Notes: generated by a model from the sequence alone, not told the origin. A stretch of DNA of 19,594 nt from JBBPYR01 sp038199755 (GCA_038199755.1 JBBPYR010000195.1:1-19594), one strand, 5' to 3'; positions 7,696 to 15,598 are shown, numbered from the stretch's first letter. Translations and numbers: made by a program.

Positions 7696-9243
7696 TCAAT
7701 TCGTTAAGCGCACGATGTTGACGGCAGTGTTCGTGGCAACGGCAAGTTGGGTGCCATCAGGCGACCATGCCACGCTGTGAATGGCACCATTTTGCTGAGC
7801 CTTCAAGAGCAGTTGCTGCTTCTGCGCTGGATACCAGATAGCCAGCATACCATCATTGCTGCCCGAAGCCAGAAACCGTCCATCAGGCGACCACGCCAGA
7901 GTGCGCAGTGCGCTGTTCGCAAGATGGAAACGCTGCGGTGTATCGACGCAACGCATGCCGAATTGATCCTTCATCTGTAGCTGGCAGGCGACACCATTCC
8001 AGACACGAATGATGCCATCATCGCCACCAGTTGCTAACTGCATACCTGTGGGAGCGAAGGCAAGCGCACGCATGGGCACCTGAGCATCGAGATAATAGCC
8101 GTGAACTTCCTGAGCATCAGCACTGTTCCATACACGTATCAGGCCACCATGTGAGGAGGTCGCGACTGTTTTTCCGTCAGCTGCCCATGAAACCACTTCT
8201 ACCGCTGAAGTATGGCGCATAAATGTCTGTTGCGCACGATAGTTTTTGGTGTCCCATATGATAGCGCGATTATCCATACCACCTGACACGACCTGCATCT
8301 GATTATGCCCTGTCCATGCTACGCTGTTCACCTGCGCCACGTGTCGATGGGTTGAACGCGCCAGCACGGTGCCGTTCTTCGCATTCAAAAAAATAACCTG
8401 GTTGGTAGCACCAAGTACTAGGCGTTGACCATCGGGCGACCACGCCAGGGCGTGAACAGCGGCAGGAAAGCCCTGCTTTAGCTGGACGTTGCCAGTCATG
8501 CCCCAGATATAGAGTTGTGAGTCATCGGCACCACTGGCAACGGTTAAGCCATCGGGCGACCATGCAACCGAGCGCACAATTTTTTGATGTTGCTTGAAAG
8601 TAAACACTTGCTTTGCGGTGGTAGGAACAAATGCCTGCTGTGGTGCGACTTTCAGCGTCTGCTTCGCAGCCTGCGGCATTGCTGCTGGCTGATTGAGATG
8701 GAGCAAGCCGCCCAAGGTATCCAAGCTACTGAGTTTCCCTTTGTAAGCAGCATAGCCCAGGCCGAGACCAGTGGCACCAATGGCAGCTACGCCAAACGCG
8801 AGAAATGTACGCCGTGACCGTGCGTGACCCTTCTGCACTTTCGGAGGACCATTCACCGTGCTACTCATACTATGCGAGGGCAAAGCACCAAAATCAGCCA
8901 TGGTCGCAGAAGCATAAAATTGAGGATCATCACCCTGATACTGTGTGGGCCGATCCGCTATCATCGTGTTTGCTGAGGCTTCAATGGCATATGAATCGAG
9001 CGCGAGATGTTCGCCTGGTGCGACACCAGATGCCTGCAAGGTGGCACCATCGGCCAGCACAGTACCATCCACAGCATGACGAAGCAGATACACCAGTGGT
9101 TTGCCGCGCATATCTGTCTGTGGCAGTTGGAGCTCCTCAACCAACGCGGGCACAAGGGCCCCCACTGTCGCACTTGCCACAACTTCAACAGGTCTGACCG
9201 AGCCTGATGTATTTTCTTCTATGAAGACTTCAAGTTTTTGCAT
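7696..9243 (-). CDS. Ubiquitin-like (YukD/EsaB-type) domain - TM - WD40 propeller protein
   Basis: A 515-residue three-part protein. Residues 1-84 form a ubiquitin-like beta-grasp domain resembling the YukD/EsaB group; its key words are EVFIEE, VGALVPALVEEL, VYLLRHAVDGTVLADGATL and GVAPGEHLAL. A flexible Ser/Gln/Pro-rich linker leads to one hydrophobic segment at about 146-166, preceded by RSRR. From about 216 to the end there are seven WD40 blades (SVAWSPDG, ALAWSPDG, SVAWTGHN, VVSWAADG, ALAFAPTG, TLAWSPDG, SVAWSPDG), enough to close one propeller. The positive-inside rule puts the ubiquitin-like part in the cytosol and the propeller outside. SRRTFLA (143-149) matches the Tat consensus even though it is internal. 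I choose ATG 9243 over GTG 9252 because AGGGG lies eight bases before the ATG and abuts the GTG. YukD-like proteins are known from type VII secretion loci, but no WXG100 or EccC gene is visible here. Confidence 0.85.
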   Translation of the reverse strand: MQKLEVFIEENTSGSVRPVEVVASATVGALVPALVEELQLPQTDMRGKPLVYLLRHAVDGTVLADGATLQASGVAPGEHLALDSYAIEASANTMIADRPTQYQGDDPQFYASATMADFGALPSHSMSSTVNGPPKVQKGHARSRRTFLAFGVAAIGATGLGLGYAAYKGKLSSLDTLGGLLHLNQPAAMPQAAKQTLKVAPQQAFVPTTAKQVFTFKQHQKIVRSVAWSPDGLTVASGADDSQLYIWGMTGNVQLKQGFPAAVHALAWSPDGQRLVLGATNQVIFLNAKNGTVLARSTHRHVAQVNSVAWTGHNQMQVVSGGMDNRAIIWDTKNYRAQQTFMRHTSAVEVVSWAADGKTVATSSHGGLIRVWNSADAQEVHGYYLDAQVPMRALAFAPTGMQLATGGDDGIIRVWNGVACQLQMKDQFGMRCVDTPQRFHLANSALRTLAWSPDGRFLASGSNDGMLAIWYPAQKQQLLLKAQQNGAIHSVAWSPDGTQLAVATNTAVNIVRLTN

Positions 9244-9307
9244 GGTTTTCACCCCTTTTCTTGTCCCAACTGCACACAGTGTATCATGTTGCCTCTTCCT
9301 TAATCAC

Positions 9308-9358
9308 TATAATGGGTAATATAGGCTAGTCGAAACGAGAGCAATATGATACTATATT
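9308..9358 (+). promoter_or_regulatory. Candidate -10 elements for the M28-like gene
   Basis: Two options lie in the divergent gap 9244-9396. A consensus TATAAT sits at 9308-9313 without a convincing -35. An extended -10, TGATACTAT, sits at 9350-9358 about 40 nt before the ATG. Either could serve the plus-strand gene; I cannot choose between them. Confidence 0.35.
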
Positions 9359-9396
9359 CATGCCATTCAACTACTTGTTAAGGGAAGGAATGCCAC

Positions 9397-11241
9397 ATGG
9401 AGCTTCAGATGGCACATCGTATACGACAACTGTGTATTCTGTTAACACTGCTTGTAACGCCGCTGAGCAGTATAATGCTACCCACATTCGCCCAGGCAAA
9501 AACGCTCCCCATGAGTCATAATGTGCCAGCGGCATTGATAGATGGCGATCTTCCAGCTATTGACCCAAATTATGTCTACGATCAATTATTTTTTATGGCG
9601 ACCCATTTCCAACATCGCGAGGCGGGCTATGATAGCAACCCAGCGATCACGAGCAATGGGCACGAAGCGTTCGCGACCTACTGGTCGCAAGAACTGAGCC
9701 GTGACTTACAGGGCTTCGCGCCTCAGATACGGCGCGATCCCTTTGCTGTCACAGGTTGGACAGGACGACCCGCCACAACGCAGGCTTTCAATGTCGAGGG
9801 AAGTGTGGCTGGGGCAACACATCCTGAACAGGTGGTTGTGATCGGCTGTCATTATGACGGCGAGGCACTATCAACGCAGTCCGCTAATGACGACGCTAGT
9901 GGCTGCGCAATTGAGCTTGCGGTGGCCAAGGCGATGGGCGCGTACTGGCGCAGCCATCGTAGCTATCCAGCTCGCACCTTACGCTTCGTGCTTTTCGACG
10001 CAGAAGAGCAGGGGTTATTTGGCTCATTTCATTATCTGAACAGCACAATCAATGGTGATACCGCGAATATTGTCGCCATGTTTAACGAAGAGCAAAACGG
10101 TATTGCGTATCCGCTTCGCTACCTTGGGCAAGCAGCTAATCCACTGCTCCCCTTTTATATCGAACTGTCACCACTACAAAAGAGTCGGCTTTACTCCACG
10201 CAAGAGCAACTATCACCAAGGCAACGGGCGGGTATTACCCATTTTCGTGCGCTGATGCAACAGGCTATTCCCGCCGTGTTTCAACAATTTCTGGCACTCG
10301 GCTACCAAACCCTGACATATCATGTGCTGGGCAATGCGGATCAGCCACAGCCAATTTTCACGCCAGGTCAACTCAATACTATCCAGCCAGAGGATGACCA
10401 GTTGGGCGGGAGCGATCAGATTCCCTTCACGCTAGCAGGTTTGCCGTGTGCTACCTTTGTTGGGAATTCCACCTATTACGGGGCAAACAATCAGCCAGCG
10501 TATCCCTATGACCAGCCGCAGGATACTATTCAGCTGATGAATACCTATGCCGACGGTAGTTCACAAAAATCCAATGCCCTCATGCTGGCCCTTGCCTTGC
10601 CGGGCATGCTCACGACCTGGATGCTGCACCAACCCGATATTCTTGGTGATACAGGGGATGGAGTAAATGGAGTACCAAGCAGGCAACCCACCGCCGCAAT
10701 CAGCGATATCGGTATCACCCAGGTCGGGCAAGCTATTGCGCTTGACGCAACAAACACGCTACTCGCGGCAGGAGATAGCTCAGCACCAAGCTATAGCTGG
10801 GACTTTGGTGATGGCACACAAGCAAATGGCGTTATGGTTCACCACAGCTATCAAAAAACGGGGGCATATACGCTGACATTACACCTACATTCTGCAACGG
10901 GGCAACGTGCTATCAGTAAGCAGATCACGGTAGTCACGACACCAACACAGTATGCCAATCCCTATCAAGCGTATAAAGCCACCGGGAAACCGCCAGCCAA
11001 TACTATCATTACCTTACCGACAGCAAACGATGCTTTATCAGATAAAGTCGGGATCGTCAGTGCTTCGACGGGAGTCACGCCAAACGCAGGAAACCCGAAA
11101 AGGGCCAACACTTCGGCGACAGCACGTACGCCATTGTCACTAGTAGGATACATCGTAGGCATCATCATCCTGATAGCTGGAGCAAGTAGTGCGTTCTTTG
11201 TGATTCGTCGTCGCAGCATAAAGAAGGGGAAGGCCATGTAG
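9397..11241 (+). CDS. Secreted, membrane-anchored M28-family peptidase homologue with PKD domain
   Basis: A 614-residue extracytoplasmic protein. A Sec signal peptide has its hydrophobic core at about 12-29 and a probable cleavage site after AQA at 34. The M28 fold follows, with VVIGCHYDGE (H152), NDDASG (D165/D166) and LFDAEEQG (catalytic-type E203/E204). The usual NxDMIG region reads MFNEEQNG (E231 or E232 could replace Asp). The usual SDHxPF motif reads SDQIPF, so the last zinc-ligand His is Gln341. A PKD domain spans roughly 430-515 with SYSWDFGDGT. A membrane helix at about 581-603 is followed by RRRSIKKGK, which anchors the C-terminus. The substituted ligand suggests altered metal binding or loss of peptidase activity; an aminopeptidase label would overstate what is seen. 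The ATG has AAGGA seven bases upstream. It appears to be transcribed alone, divergently from the WD40 gene. Confidence 0.85.
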   Translation: MELQMAHRIRQLCILLTLLVTPLSSIMLPTFAQAKTLPMSHNVPAALIDGDLPAIDPNYVYDQLFFMATHFQHREAGYDSNPAITSNGHEAFATYWSQELSRDLQGFAPQIRRDPFAVTGWTGRPATTQAFNVEGSVAGATHPEQVVVIGCHYDGEALSTQSANDDASGCAIELAVAKAMGAYWRSHRSYPARTLRFVLFDAEEQGLFGSFHYLNSTINGDTANIVAMFNEEQNGIAYPLRYLGQAANPLLPFYIELSPLQKSRLYSTQEQLSPRQRAGITHFRALMQQAIPAVFQQFLALGYQTLTYHVLGNADQPQPIFTPGQLNTIQPEDDQLGGSDQIPFTLAGLPCATFVGNSTYYGANNQPAYPYDQPQDTIQLMNTYADGSSQKSNALMLALALPGMLTTWMLHQPDILGDTGDGVNGVPSRQPTAAISDIGITQVGQAIALDATNTLLAAGDSSAPSYSWDFGDGTQANGVMVHHSYQKTGAYTLTLHLHSATGQRAISKQITVVTTPTQYANPYQAYKATGKPPANTIITLPTANDALSDKVGIVSASTGVTPNAGNPKRANTSATARTPLSLVGYIVGIIILIAGASSAFFVIRRRSIKKGKAM

Positions 11242-11357
11242 CGATAGCTGGCGGTGGTTGTTTGTTGGCGTCCTTCATACTAGAGAAAAGGGTATCTTTT
11301 CGGGTCACAAGCATTTCATTATTTTACCATCAGACGATATCTTGGAGAAAGCAGACT

Positions 11358-12995
11358 ATGGGTAAACCTATATACATATTGGGCCACAAGAATTCCGACA
11401 TGGATTCGGTTGCCTCGGCCTATGCCTATGCCCGTCTTCTACAAATGCAGGGCGAGGAAGAGGCGATAGCGGCCCGCAACGGTGATCTTAAACCAGAGGT
11501 GCTTTTCGCGCTTGAACGGTTTCAAGTTGAGCCACCAGAAGCACGCGATGATGTCTATTTACAGGTGCGCGATGTGATGCGGCGGGGCGTCATCTGTGCT
11601 CATATTGGGCAACCCTTGCTGGAAGCGGGACAATTGTTGCAGGAGCATAATCGCCGTTCTATGCCAGTCGTAGACGCTGATAACAAGGTGCAAGGCATCA
11701 TCTCGGACGAAGATTTCGCGAAACTTTTCTTTAACGATCTCGACCCACGTTCCGTGAACCGGATTCGTCTGGAGCGCGAAAATCTTGTCAAGGTACTCAA
11801 AGGGCGCGTGCTGGTCGAGGGTCGCCGTCAACTGGGGAACCGTGTCCTGGTGGGGGCGATGCAGGCAGACACCATGGCGGATTATATTGAGCCAGGCTGT
11901 CTGGTAGTGCTCGGAGACCGCGAGGATGCGCAGTTACGGGCGATTGAGAAGGGAGCCGCCGTTCTGGTGATTACAGGCGATTTGCTGGTGAGCGAACGAA
12001 CGCTCTCAGCAGCGCGAAAACAAGGCGTGATGGTCATCAGCACGGCTCACCATACATTTACGGCGGTGCGCCTCATCAACCTGAGCACCAGCACGGAAGA
12101 GATCATGAGTCGCAAATTTGTGCCATGCCGACCAGAAGATAAAATGAGTGAGGTGCAGTCCACGCTAGCCCAAAAACGCTCCATGCCTGTCGTTGATGCG
12201 GAAGGCAAGTTGGTAGGCTTCATTTCGCGCTCAGATTTGCTCAGTGCCCAGCCCAAACGGGTCGTGTTGGTCGATCATAATGAGCGTTCGCAGGCAGTTG
12301 ATGGCATCGACGAGGCGGAGTTGCTCGGCATTATCGATCATCACCGTATAGCAGATGTGTATACGACCAAGCCAATCATGTTTCGGGCCGACCCAGTCGG
12401 TTGTACAGGAACGATTATCACTGGGCTCTATCACGAGGCGGGCATAGCCATTCCCCGTGAGGTGGCGGGCTTACTGCTCGCTGGTTTGCTCTTCGATACG
12501 CTGATTTTGCGCTCACCCACCTGCACACCACGAGACGAACGGGTAGCGGCAGAGCTAGCGGAGATTGCGGGTGAAAATATCGATGAGTTTGGACAAGCCT
12601 TGTTTGCCGCCGCCGCCGCCGATTTGAATGAGAAGCCAACGGAGGTGCTGATTACCTCTGACTTTAAGGAATTCATCGTTGGCGATGCCAAGTTCGCCAT
12701 CGGCACAGTGGAAACCGCCAGTCCAGCAACCGTTGAGAAGCGTATGCCTGAATTGCTCAAGACGATGCAACGCATCACACAAGAGCGCGCCTATACCTCG
12801 TTCCTCTTCATGATTGTTGACATCATCAATATGGACTGTCACCTGCTGATCTGTGGGGCAGAGCAGGCAGTTGCAAGCGCATTTGGGGTGCCATTGGAGG
12901 ACAATGGACACGGTATTTTCGTGGAGGGCCTTGTTTCACGGAAAAAGCAAATGGTGCCAATATTGCCACGCATCCAATCATTCCTAAAACAGTAG
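11358..12995 (+). CDS. Manganese-dependent family II inorganic pyrophosphatase with CBS and DRTGG domains
   Basis: A 545-residue DHH-family enzyme that hydrolyses PPi to phosphate in the cytosol. The N-terminal motif GHKNSDMDS gives metal ligands H10, D14 and D16 (most relatives have NPDTD). A first CBS motif, a DRTGG domain (ending in GAAVLVITGD) and a second CBS motif (SMPVVDAEGKLVGFISRSDLL) are inserted before the DHH core resumes with LVDHNE and IDHHRIAD. The C-terminal DHHA2 domain ends with SRKKQ, which binds substrate phosphate. This D-CBS-DRTGG-CBS-D order is that of CBS-PPases, whose activity is set by adenine nucleotides; DRTGG-containing members are reported to bind diadenosine polyphosphates. 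The frame opens earlier at 11262, but homology starts at the ATG at 11358, which has GGAG upstream. The proton-pumping pyrophosphatase gene follows 272 nt later. Confidence 0.95.
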   Translation: MGKPIYILGHKNSDMDSVASAYAYARLLQMQGEEEAIAARNGDLKPEVLFALERFQVEPPEARDDVYLQVRDVMRRGVICAHIGQPLLEAGQLLQEHNRRSMPVVDADNKVQGIISDEDFAKLFFNDLDPRSVNRIRLERENLVKVLKGRVLVEGRRQLGNRVLVGAMQADTMADYIEPGCLVVLGDREDAQLRAIEKGAAVLVITGDLLVSERTLSAARKQGVMVISTAHHTFTAVRLINLSTSTEEIMSRKFVPCRPEDKMSEVQSTLAQKRSMPVVDAEGKLVGFISRSDLLSAQPKRVVLVDHNERSQAVDGIDEAELLGIIDHHRIADVYTTKPIMFRADPVGCTGTIITGLYHEAGIAIPREVAGLLLAGLLFDTLILRSPTCTPRDERVAAELAEIAGENIDEFGQALFAAAAADLNEKPTEVLITSDFKEFIVGDAKFAIGTVETASPATVEKRMPELLKTMQRITQERAYTSFLFMIVDIINMDCHLLICGAEQAVASAFGVPLEDNGHGIFVEGLVSRKKQMVPILPRIQSFLKQ

Positions 12996-13068
12996 GGATG
13001 TGTAACAATTGTATGCATTGTAGAGCGTTTCATTGCGGTCTATCAATGCTGTCACAGTGGGAATGTAA

Positions 13069-13084
13069 AGCGGTTAAGCGGTTA
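13069..13084. repeat. Tandem octamer upstream of the hppA promoter
   Basis: AGCGGTTA occurs twice head to tail, ending eight bases before the putative -35 of hppA. Position and directness fit a binding site for a regulator touching two successive DNA turns at sub-helical spacing. An 8-nt period is unusual for this, and chance cannot be excluded. Confidence 0.35.
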
Positions 13085-13092
13085 CAATACCC

Positions 13093-13121
13093 TTGTCACA
13101 AAACACGTACTGTGTTAGACT
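13093..13121 (+). promoter_or_regulatory. hppA: Promoter of hppA
   Basis: TTGTCA (13093-13098) and TAGACT (13116-13121) are separated by exactly 17 nt. The -35 matches 5 of 6 consensus bases and the -10 matches 4 of 6. Transcription would start near 13128, giving a leader of about 140 nt that contains a stem-loop and a small open frame. TACAAT at 13083-13088 is an alternative -10 with no good -35. Confidence 0.55.
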
Positions 13122-13139
13122 AACAGCGAATTAGTACGC

Positions 13140-13271
13140 ATGATTGAGGCGAGCCCAGAAGAGCTAATGGGTCGCCTCTCTATGGTTGCGTCACACACAG
13201 CGAAGAGAAAAGGTCAATGTAGACCAACTTATATCCACGCAAAAGCCGAAGGAGGGCGTATTTTATCGTGA
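13140..13271 (+). CDS. Possible 43-codon leader ORF overlapping the hppA start
   Basis: An ATG about 12 nt after the predicted transcription start opens a 43-codon frame (MIEASPEELMGRLSM… to …GGRILS). Its TGA at 13269-13271 overlaps the hppA GTG (13268) and shares its last base with the alternative ATG at 13271, a classic translational-coupling arrangement. It has no good ribosome site and could only be translated from a nearly leaderless position. It resembles nothing I recognise. An open frame this short occurs easily by chance, so this is a hypothesis to test rather than a gene call. Confidence 0.2.
   Translation: MIEASPEELMGRLSMVASHTAKRKGQCRPTYIHAKAEGGRILS
13146..13178 (+). promoter_or_regulatory. 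Stem-loop in the hppA leader
   Basis: GAGGCGA (13146-13152) pairs perfectly with TCGCCTC (13172-13178). Beyond a bulged G, CCC pairs with GGG, leaving a 12-nt loop. No T-run follows, so it is not a simple terminator. It matches no riboswitch class I know. It could be a post-transcriptional control element of hppA or a stabiliser of the mRNA 5' end. Confidence 0.4.
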
Positions 13272-15517
13272 TGAACTACTATATCCTTGTCCCTATTGGT
13301 GTAGGGATTCTAGCAATTTTGTTTGCAGCGTATCTTGCGAGTTATGTATTACGCAAAGACACTGGTACCCCTGCTATGCAGAAGGTAGCAAACGCAATAT
13401 TTTCGGGTGCAATTGCTTTTCTTAATAGACAGTATCGAACTATAGCTATTCTTGCCATTGTAGCGGCTGTCGTCGTTGGTGGTGTGTTAGCAGCGCTGGG
13501 CCAGGGTGATAAACTCGGTCTTGGTTTGCATACCGCAATAGCATTTTTAATTGGTGCATTATGTTCCGGCGTTTCTGGCTATGTGGGCATGTTCGTCGCT
13601 GTGCGCTCAAATATACGGACAGCCAGTGCTGCTCGTCGTAGTCTTGGCGAAGCGATGACCGTTTCACTACGCGGAGGAGCCGTTTCTGGCTTCCTCGTGG
13701 TAGCTCTTTCTCTCCTCGGCGTATCGAGTCTCTTCTCTATCTTTGGGGGATTGAATGCTGCCACGGCGGCATCTGCTCCTATATCGATTGTGGGCTTTGG
13801 CTTCGGTGCCAGCTTTGTCGCGCTGTTCGCACAGCTTGGCGGTGGCATCTTTACCAAGGCAGCGGACGTTGGTGCTGACCTTGTTGGTAAGGTCGAGAAA
13901 AATATTCCTGAGGACGACCCACGTAACCCCGCGGTTATTGCAGACCTTGTGGGTGATAACGTTGGTGACTGCGCTGGTCGTGGGGCTGACCTCTTCGAGT
14001 CAACCACTGCTGAAAATATCGGCACGATGATTCTTGGTGTCTCGCTGTACACGGTTACAGGCAATCTCGGTTGGATTCTCTTTCCGCTGGTGCTCGGTGC
14101 CTTTGGTTTGATCGCATCTTCTATCGGTTTGCTGTACATTCGCCCTGGCACAGTCACCGAGCCAGAAAACGCTGGTGGGCGAGATGTAAGCGACCTGGCA
14201 ATGGGTCAACTGAATGTTGGCTACTATATCACTTGCGTCCTCTCGGCGGTAGGCGCATTCGTAGGTAGTTATCTACTTCTCAATGTGAGCAGTCTTAAAG
14301 ACGGACGTGCCATTCAGTCCAACGGTCTACCCCCCTGGGTCTGGTTTGGGCTTGCGGCATGTGTCGGTATCTTGCTCAGTATTGCCTTTGTGTATATCAC
14401 GCAGTACTATACTTCGGGCACGTGGCGTCCCGTCCAGCGAATCGCTAATGCCTCGCTGACCGGTTCGGCAACGGTTATTATTGAAGGCATCGCCGTGGGC
14501 ATGGAATGTGTCGCCGTGCCAGTGCTAGCCATCAGTGCCGCGCTTGGTCTGTCCTATTTCCTGGGTAGCCGTGTCGAACTGGGCTCACACGGTGTCATCA
14601 ACATTGGTGGTATCTTCGGCACTGCCTCCGCTACGGTAGGTATGTTGATGAGCTGTGCTTATATCCTGGCCATGGACACCTTTGGCCCCATCACAGATAA
14701 TGCCGGTGGTATTACCGAGATGGGTGGCGAAGTGGGCCCTGCTCGTGATATCACTGACGCCCTCGATAGCGTTGGCAACACGACCAAAGCTCTCACCAAG
14801 GGCTACGGCATCGGTTCGGCTGCACTAGCCGCTTTCCTGCTCTTCAGTGCCTATCTGGACGTGCTCTACTCCTACCAGCATAATAACAGCGCGTATAGCG
14901 TTGACCTTGCGGATATTAAAAACTTTGTTGCCGCGTTGATCGGCCTCATGCTGATCTTCTTCTTTAGCTCGCTGGCAATTCGCGCTGTGGGAACCGCGGC
15001 CAAGAAAATGATTGAGGAGGTGCGCCGTCAGTTCCGTGAAAATCCAAAAATTATGGCGGAGCGCGTCGAGGACCGTGAGGACCCCGATTATGCACGCTGT
15101 GTTGACATCAGCACACGTGGTGCGCTACGGGCAATGATTCTTCCAGGGTTGGTTGCGGTGATCACGCCAATTCTGGTGGGCACCATTCTTGGTACCCATG
15201 CCGCTGCGGCCATGTTGATGGTGAGCACCATGGGCGGTATTGTGCTGGCACTCTTTCTCAACAATGGTGGTGGTGCATGGGACAACGCCAAGAAATATAT
15301 CGAGGCCAAACACCTACGCATCAATGCTGCGGGCGAGGTTGACCCCAACGGCGAAGTGCATGGGAAGGGCAGTGAAGAGCATAAAGCGAGTGTTGTGGGT
15401 GATACCGTCGGCGATCCCTTCAAGGATACGGCTGGCCCATCGCTCCACGTGCTTATCAAGTTGCTCAGCACGATTACCCTAGTGCTGGCACCACTCTACT
15501 TCTTCCTGCACCCCTAG
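13268..15517 (+). CDS. hppA: Membrane-bound proton-translocating pyrophosphatase
   Basis: A 749-residue integral membrane protein with the many hydrophobic segments of the family (about 16). It couples PPi hydrolysis to H+ transport across the cytoplasmic membrane. The substrate signature DVGADLVGKVE starts at D200 and runs through IPEDDPRNPAVIAD and GDNVGDCAGRGADLFE. The C-terminal substrate loops include DNAGGITEM, GDTVGDPFKDTAGP and NNGGGAWDNAKK. At the position that decides potassium dependence the sequence is GNTTKALTKG, with Lys507 and Thr510. This is the pattern of K+-independent H+-pumping enzymes; K+-dependent ones have Ala there. GTG at 13268 and ATG at 13271 are adjacent starts; GGAGGG 11 nt before the GTG favours it. 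It follows the soluble CBS-pyrophosphatase but has its own promoter and a strong downstream terminator. Confidence 0.97.
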   Translation: MMNYYILVPIGVGILAILFAAYLASYVLRKDTGTPAMQKVANAIFSGAIAFLNRQYRTIAILAIVAAVVVGGVLAALGQGDKLGLGLHTAIAFLIGALCSGVSGYVGMFVAVRSNIRTASAARRSLGEAMTVSLRGGAVSGFLVVALSLLGVSSLFSIFGGLNAATAASAPISIVGFGFGASFVALFAQLGGGIFTKAADVGADLVGKVEKNIPEDDPRNPAVIADLVGDNVGDCAGRGADLFESTTAENIGTMILGVSLYTVTGNLGWILFPLVLGAFGLIASSIGLLYIRPGTVTEPENAGGRDVSDLAMGQLNVGYYITCVLSAVGAFVGSYLLLNVSSLKDGRAIQSNGLPPWVWFGLAACVGILLSIAFVYITQYYTSGTWRPVQRIANASLTGSATVIIEGIAVGMECVAVPVLAISAALGLSYFLGSRVELGSHGVINIGGIFGTASATVGMLMSCAYILAMDTFGPITDNAGGITEMGGEVGPARDITDALDSVGNTTKALTKGYGIGSAALAAFLLFSAYLDVLYSYQHNNSAYSVDLADIKNFVAALIGLMLIFFFSSLAIRAVGTAAKKMIEEVRRQFRENPKIMAERVEDREDPDYARCVDISTRGALRAMILPGLVAVITPILVGTILGTHAAAAMLMVSTMGGIVLALFLNNGGGAWDNAKKYIEAKHLRINAAGEVDPNGEVHGKGSEEHKASVVGDTVGDPFKDTAGPSLHVLIKLLSTITLVLAPLYFFLHP

Positions 15518-15518
15518 A

Positions 15519-15598
15519 AAGAGGAAGCAGTTGTGTACAAATATGCCGCTAAGAATGTTGGTCGTGGCGGCCTCTTTGTACACAACTGCACCTCTTTT
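15519..15598 (+). terminator. Nested hairpin terminator after hppA
   Basis: A 15-bp perfect stem (15527-15541 with 15575-15589) is extended outward, past a small internal loop, by AAGAGG/CCTCTT (15519-15524 with 15591-15596). An inner GCCGC/GCGGC stem (15545-15549 with 15567-15571) lies inside the loop. It starts two bases after the hppA stop and ends in TTTT. It is larger and more symmetrical than a normal intrinsic terminator and may derive from a small palindromic element. Confidence 0.6.

Noticed and set aside
8805..9197. Plus-strand 130-codon frame opposite the WD40 gene
   Set aside because: It lies fully antisense to the ubiquitin-like and TM-coding part, is rich in His/Pro/Arg without a pattern, and has no upstream ribosome site.
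7696..9243. Part of a type VII secretion locus, given the YukD-like domain
   Set aside because: No WXG100 protein, EccC-type ATPase or other ESX component is encoded in the window; the domain alone is not enough.
11285..11301. GAAAAG/CTTTTC hairpin as a terminator after the M28 gene
   Set aside because: The stem is short and AT-rich with no T-run after it; predicted stability is too low to call.
13579..14157. Minus-strand 192-codon frame opposite hppA
   Set aside because: A long open antisense frame expected from the GC bias of a conserved membrane-protein gene; Ser/Pro/Arg-rich and lacking any domain.
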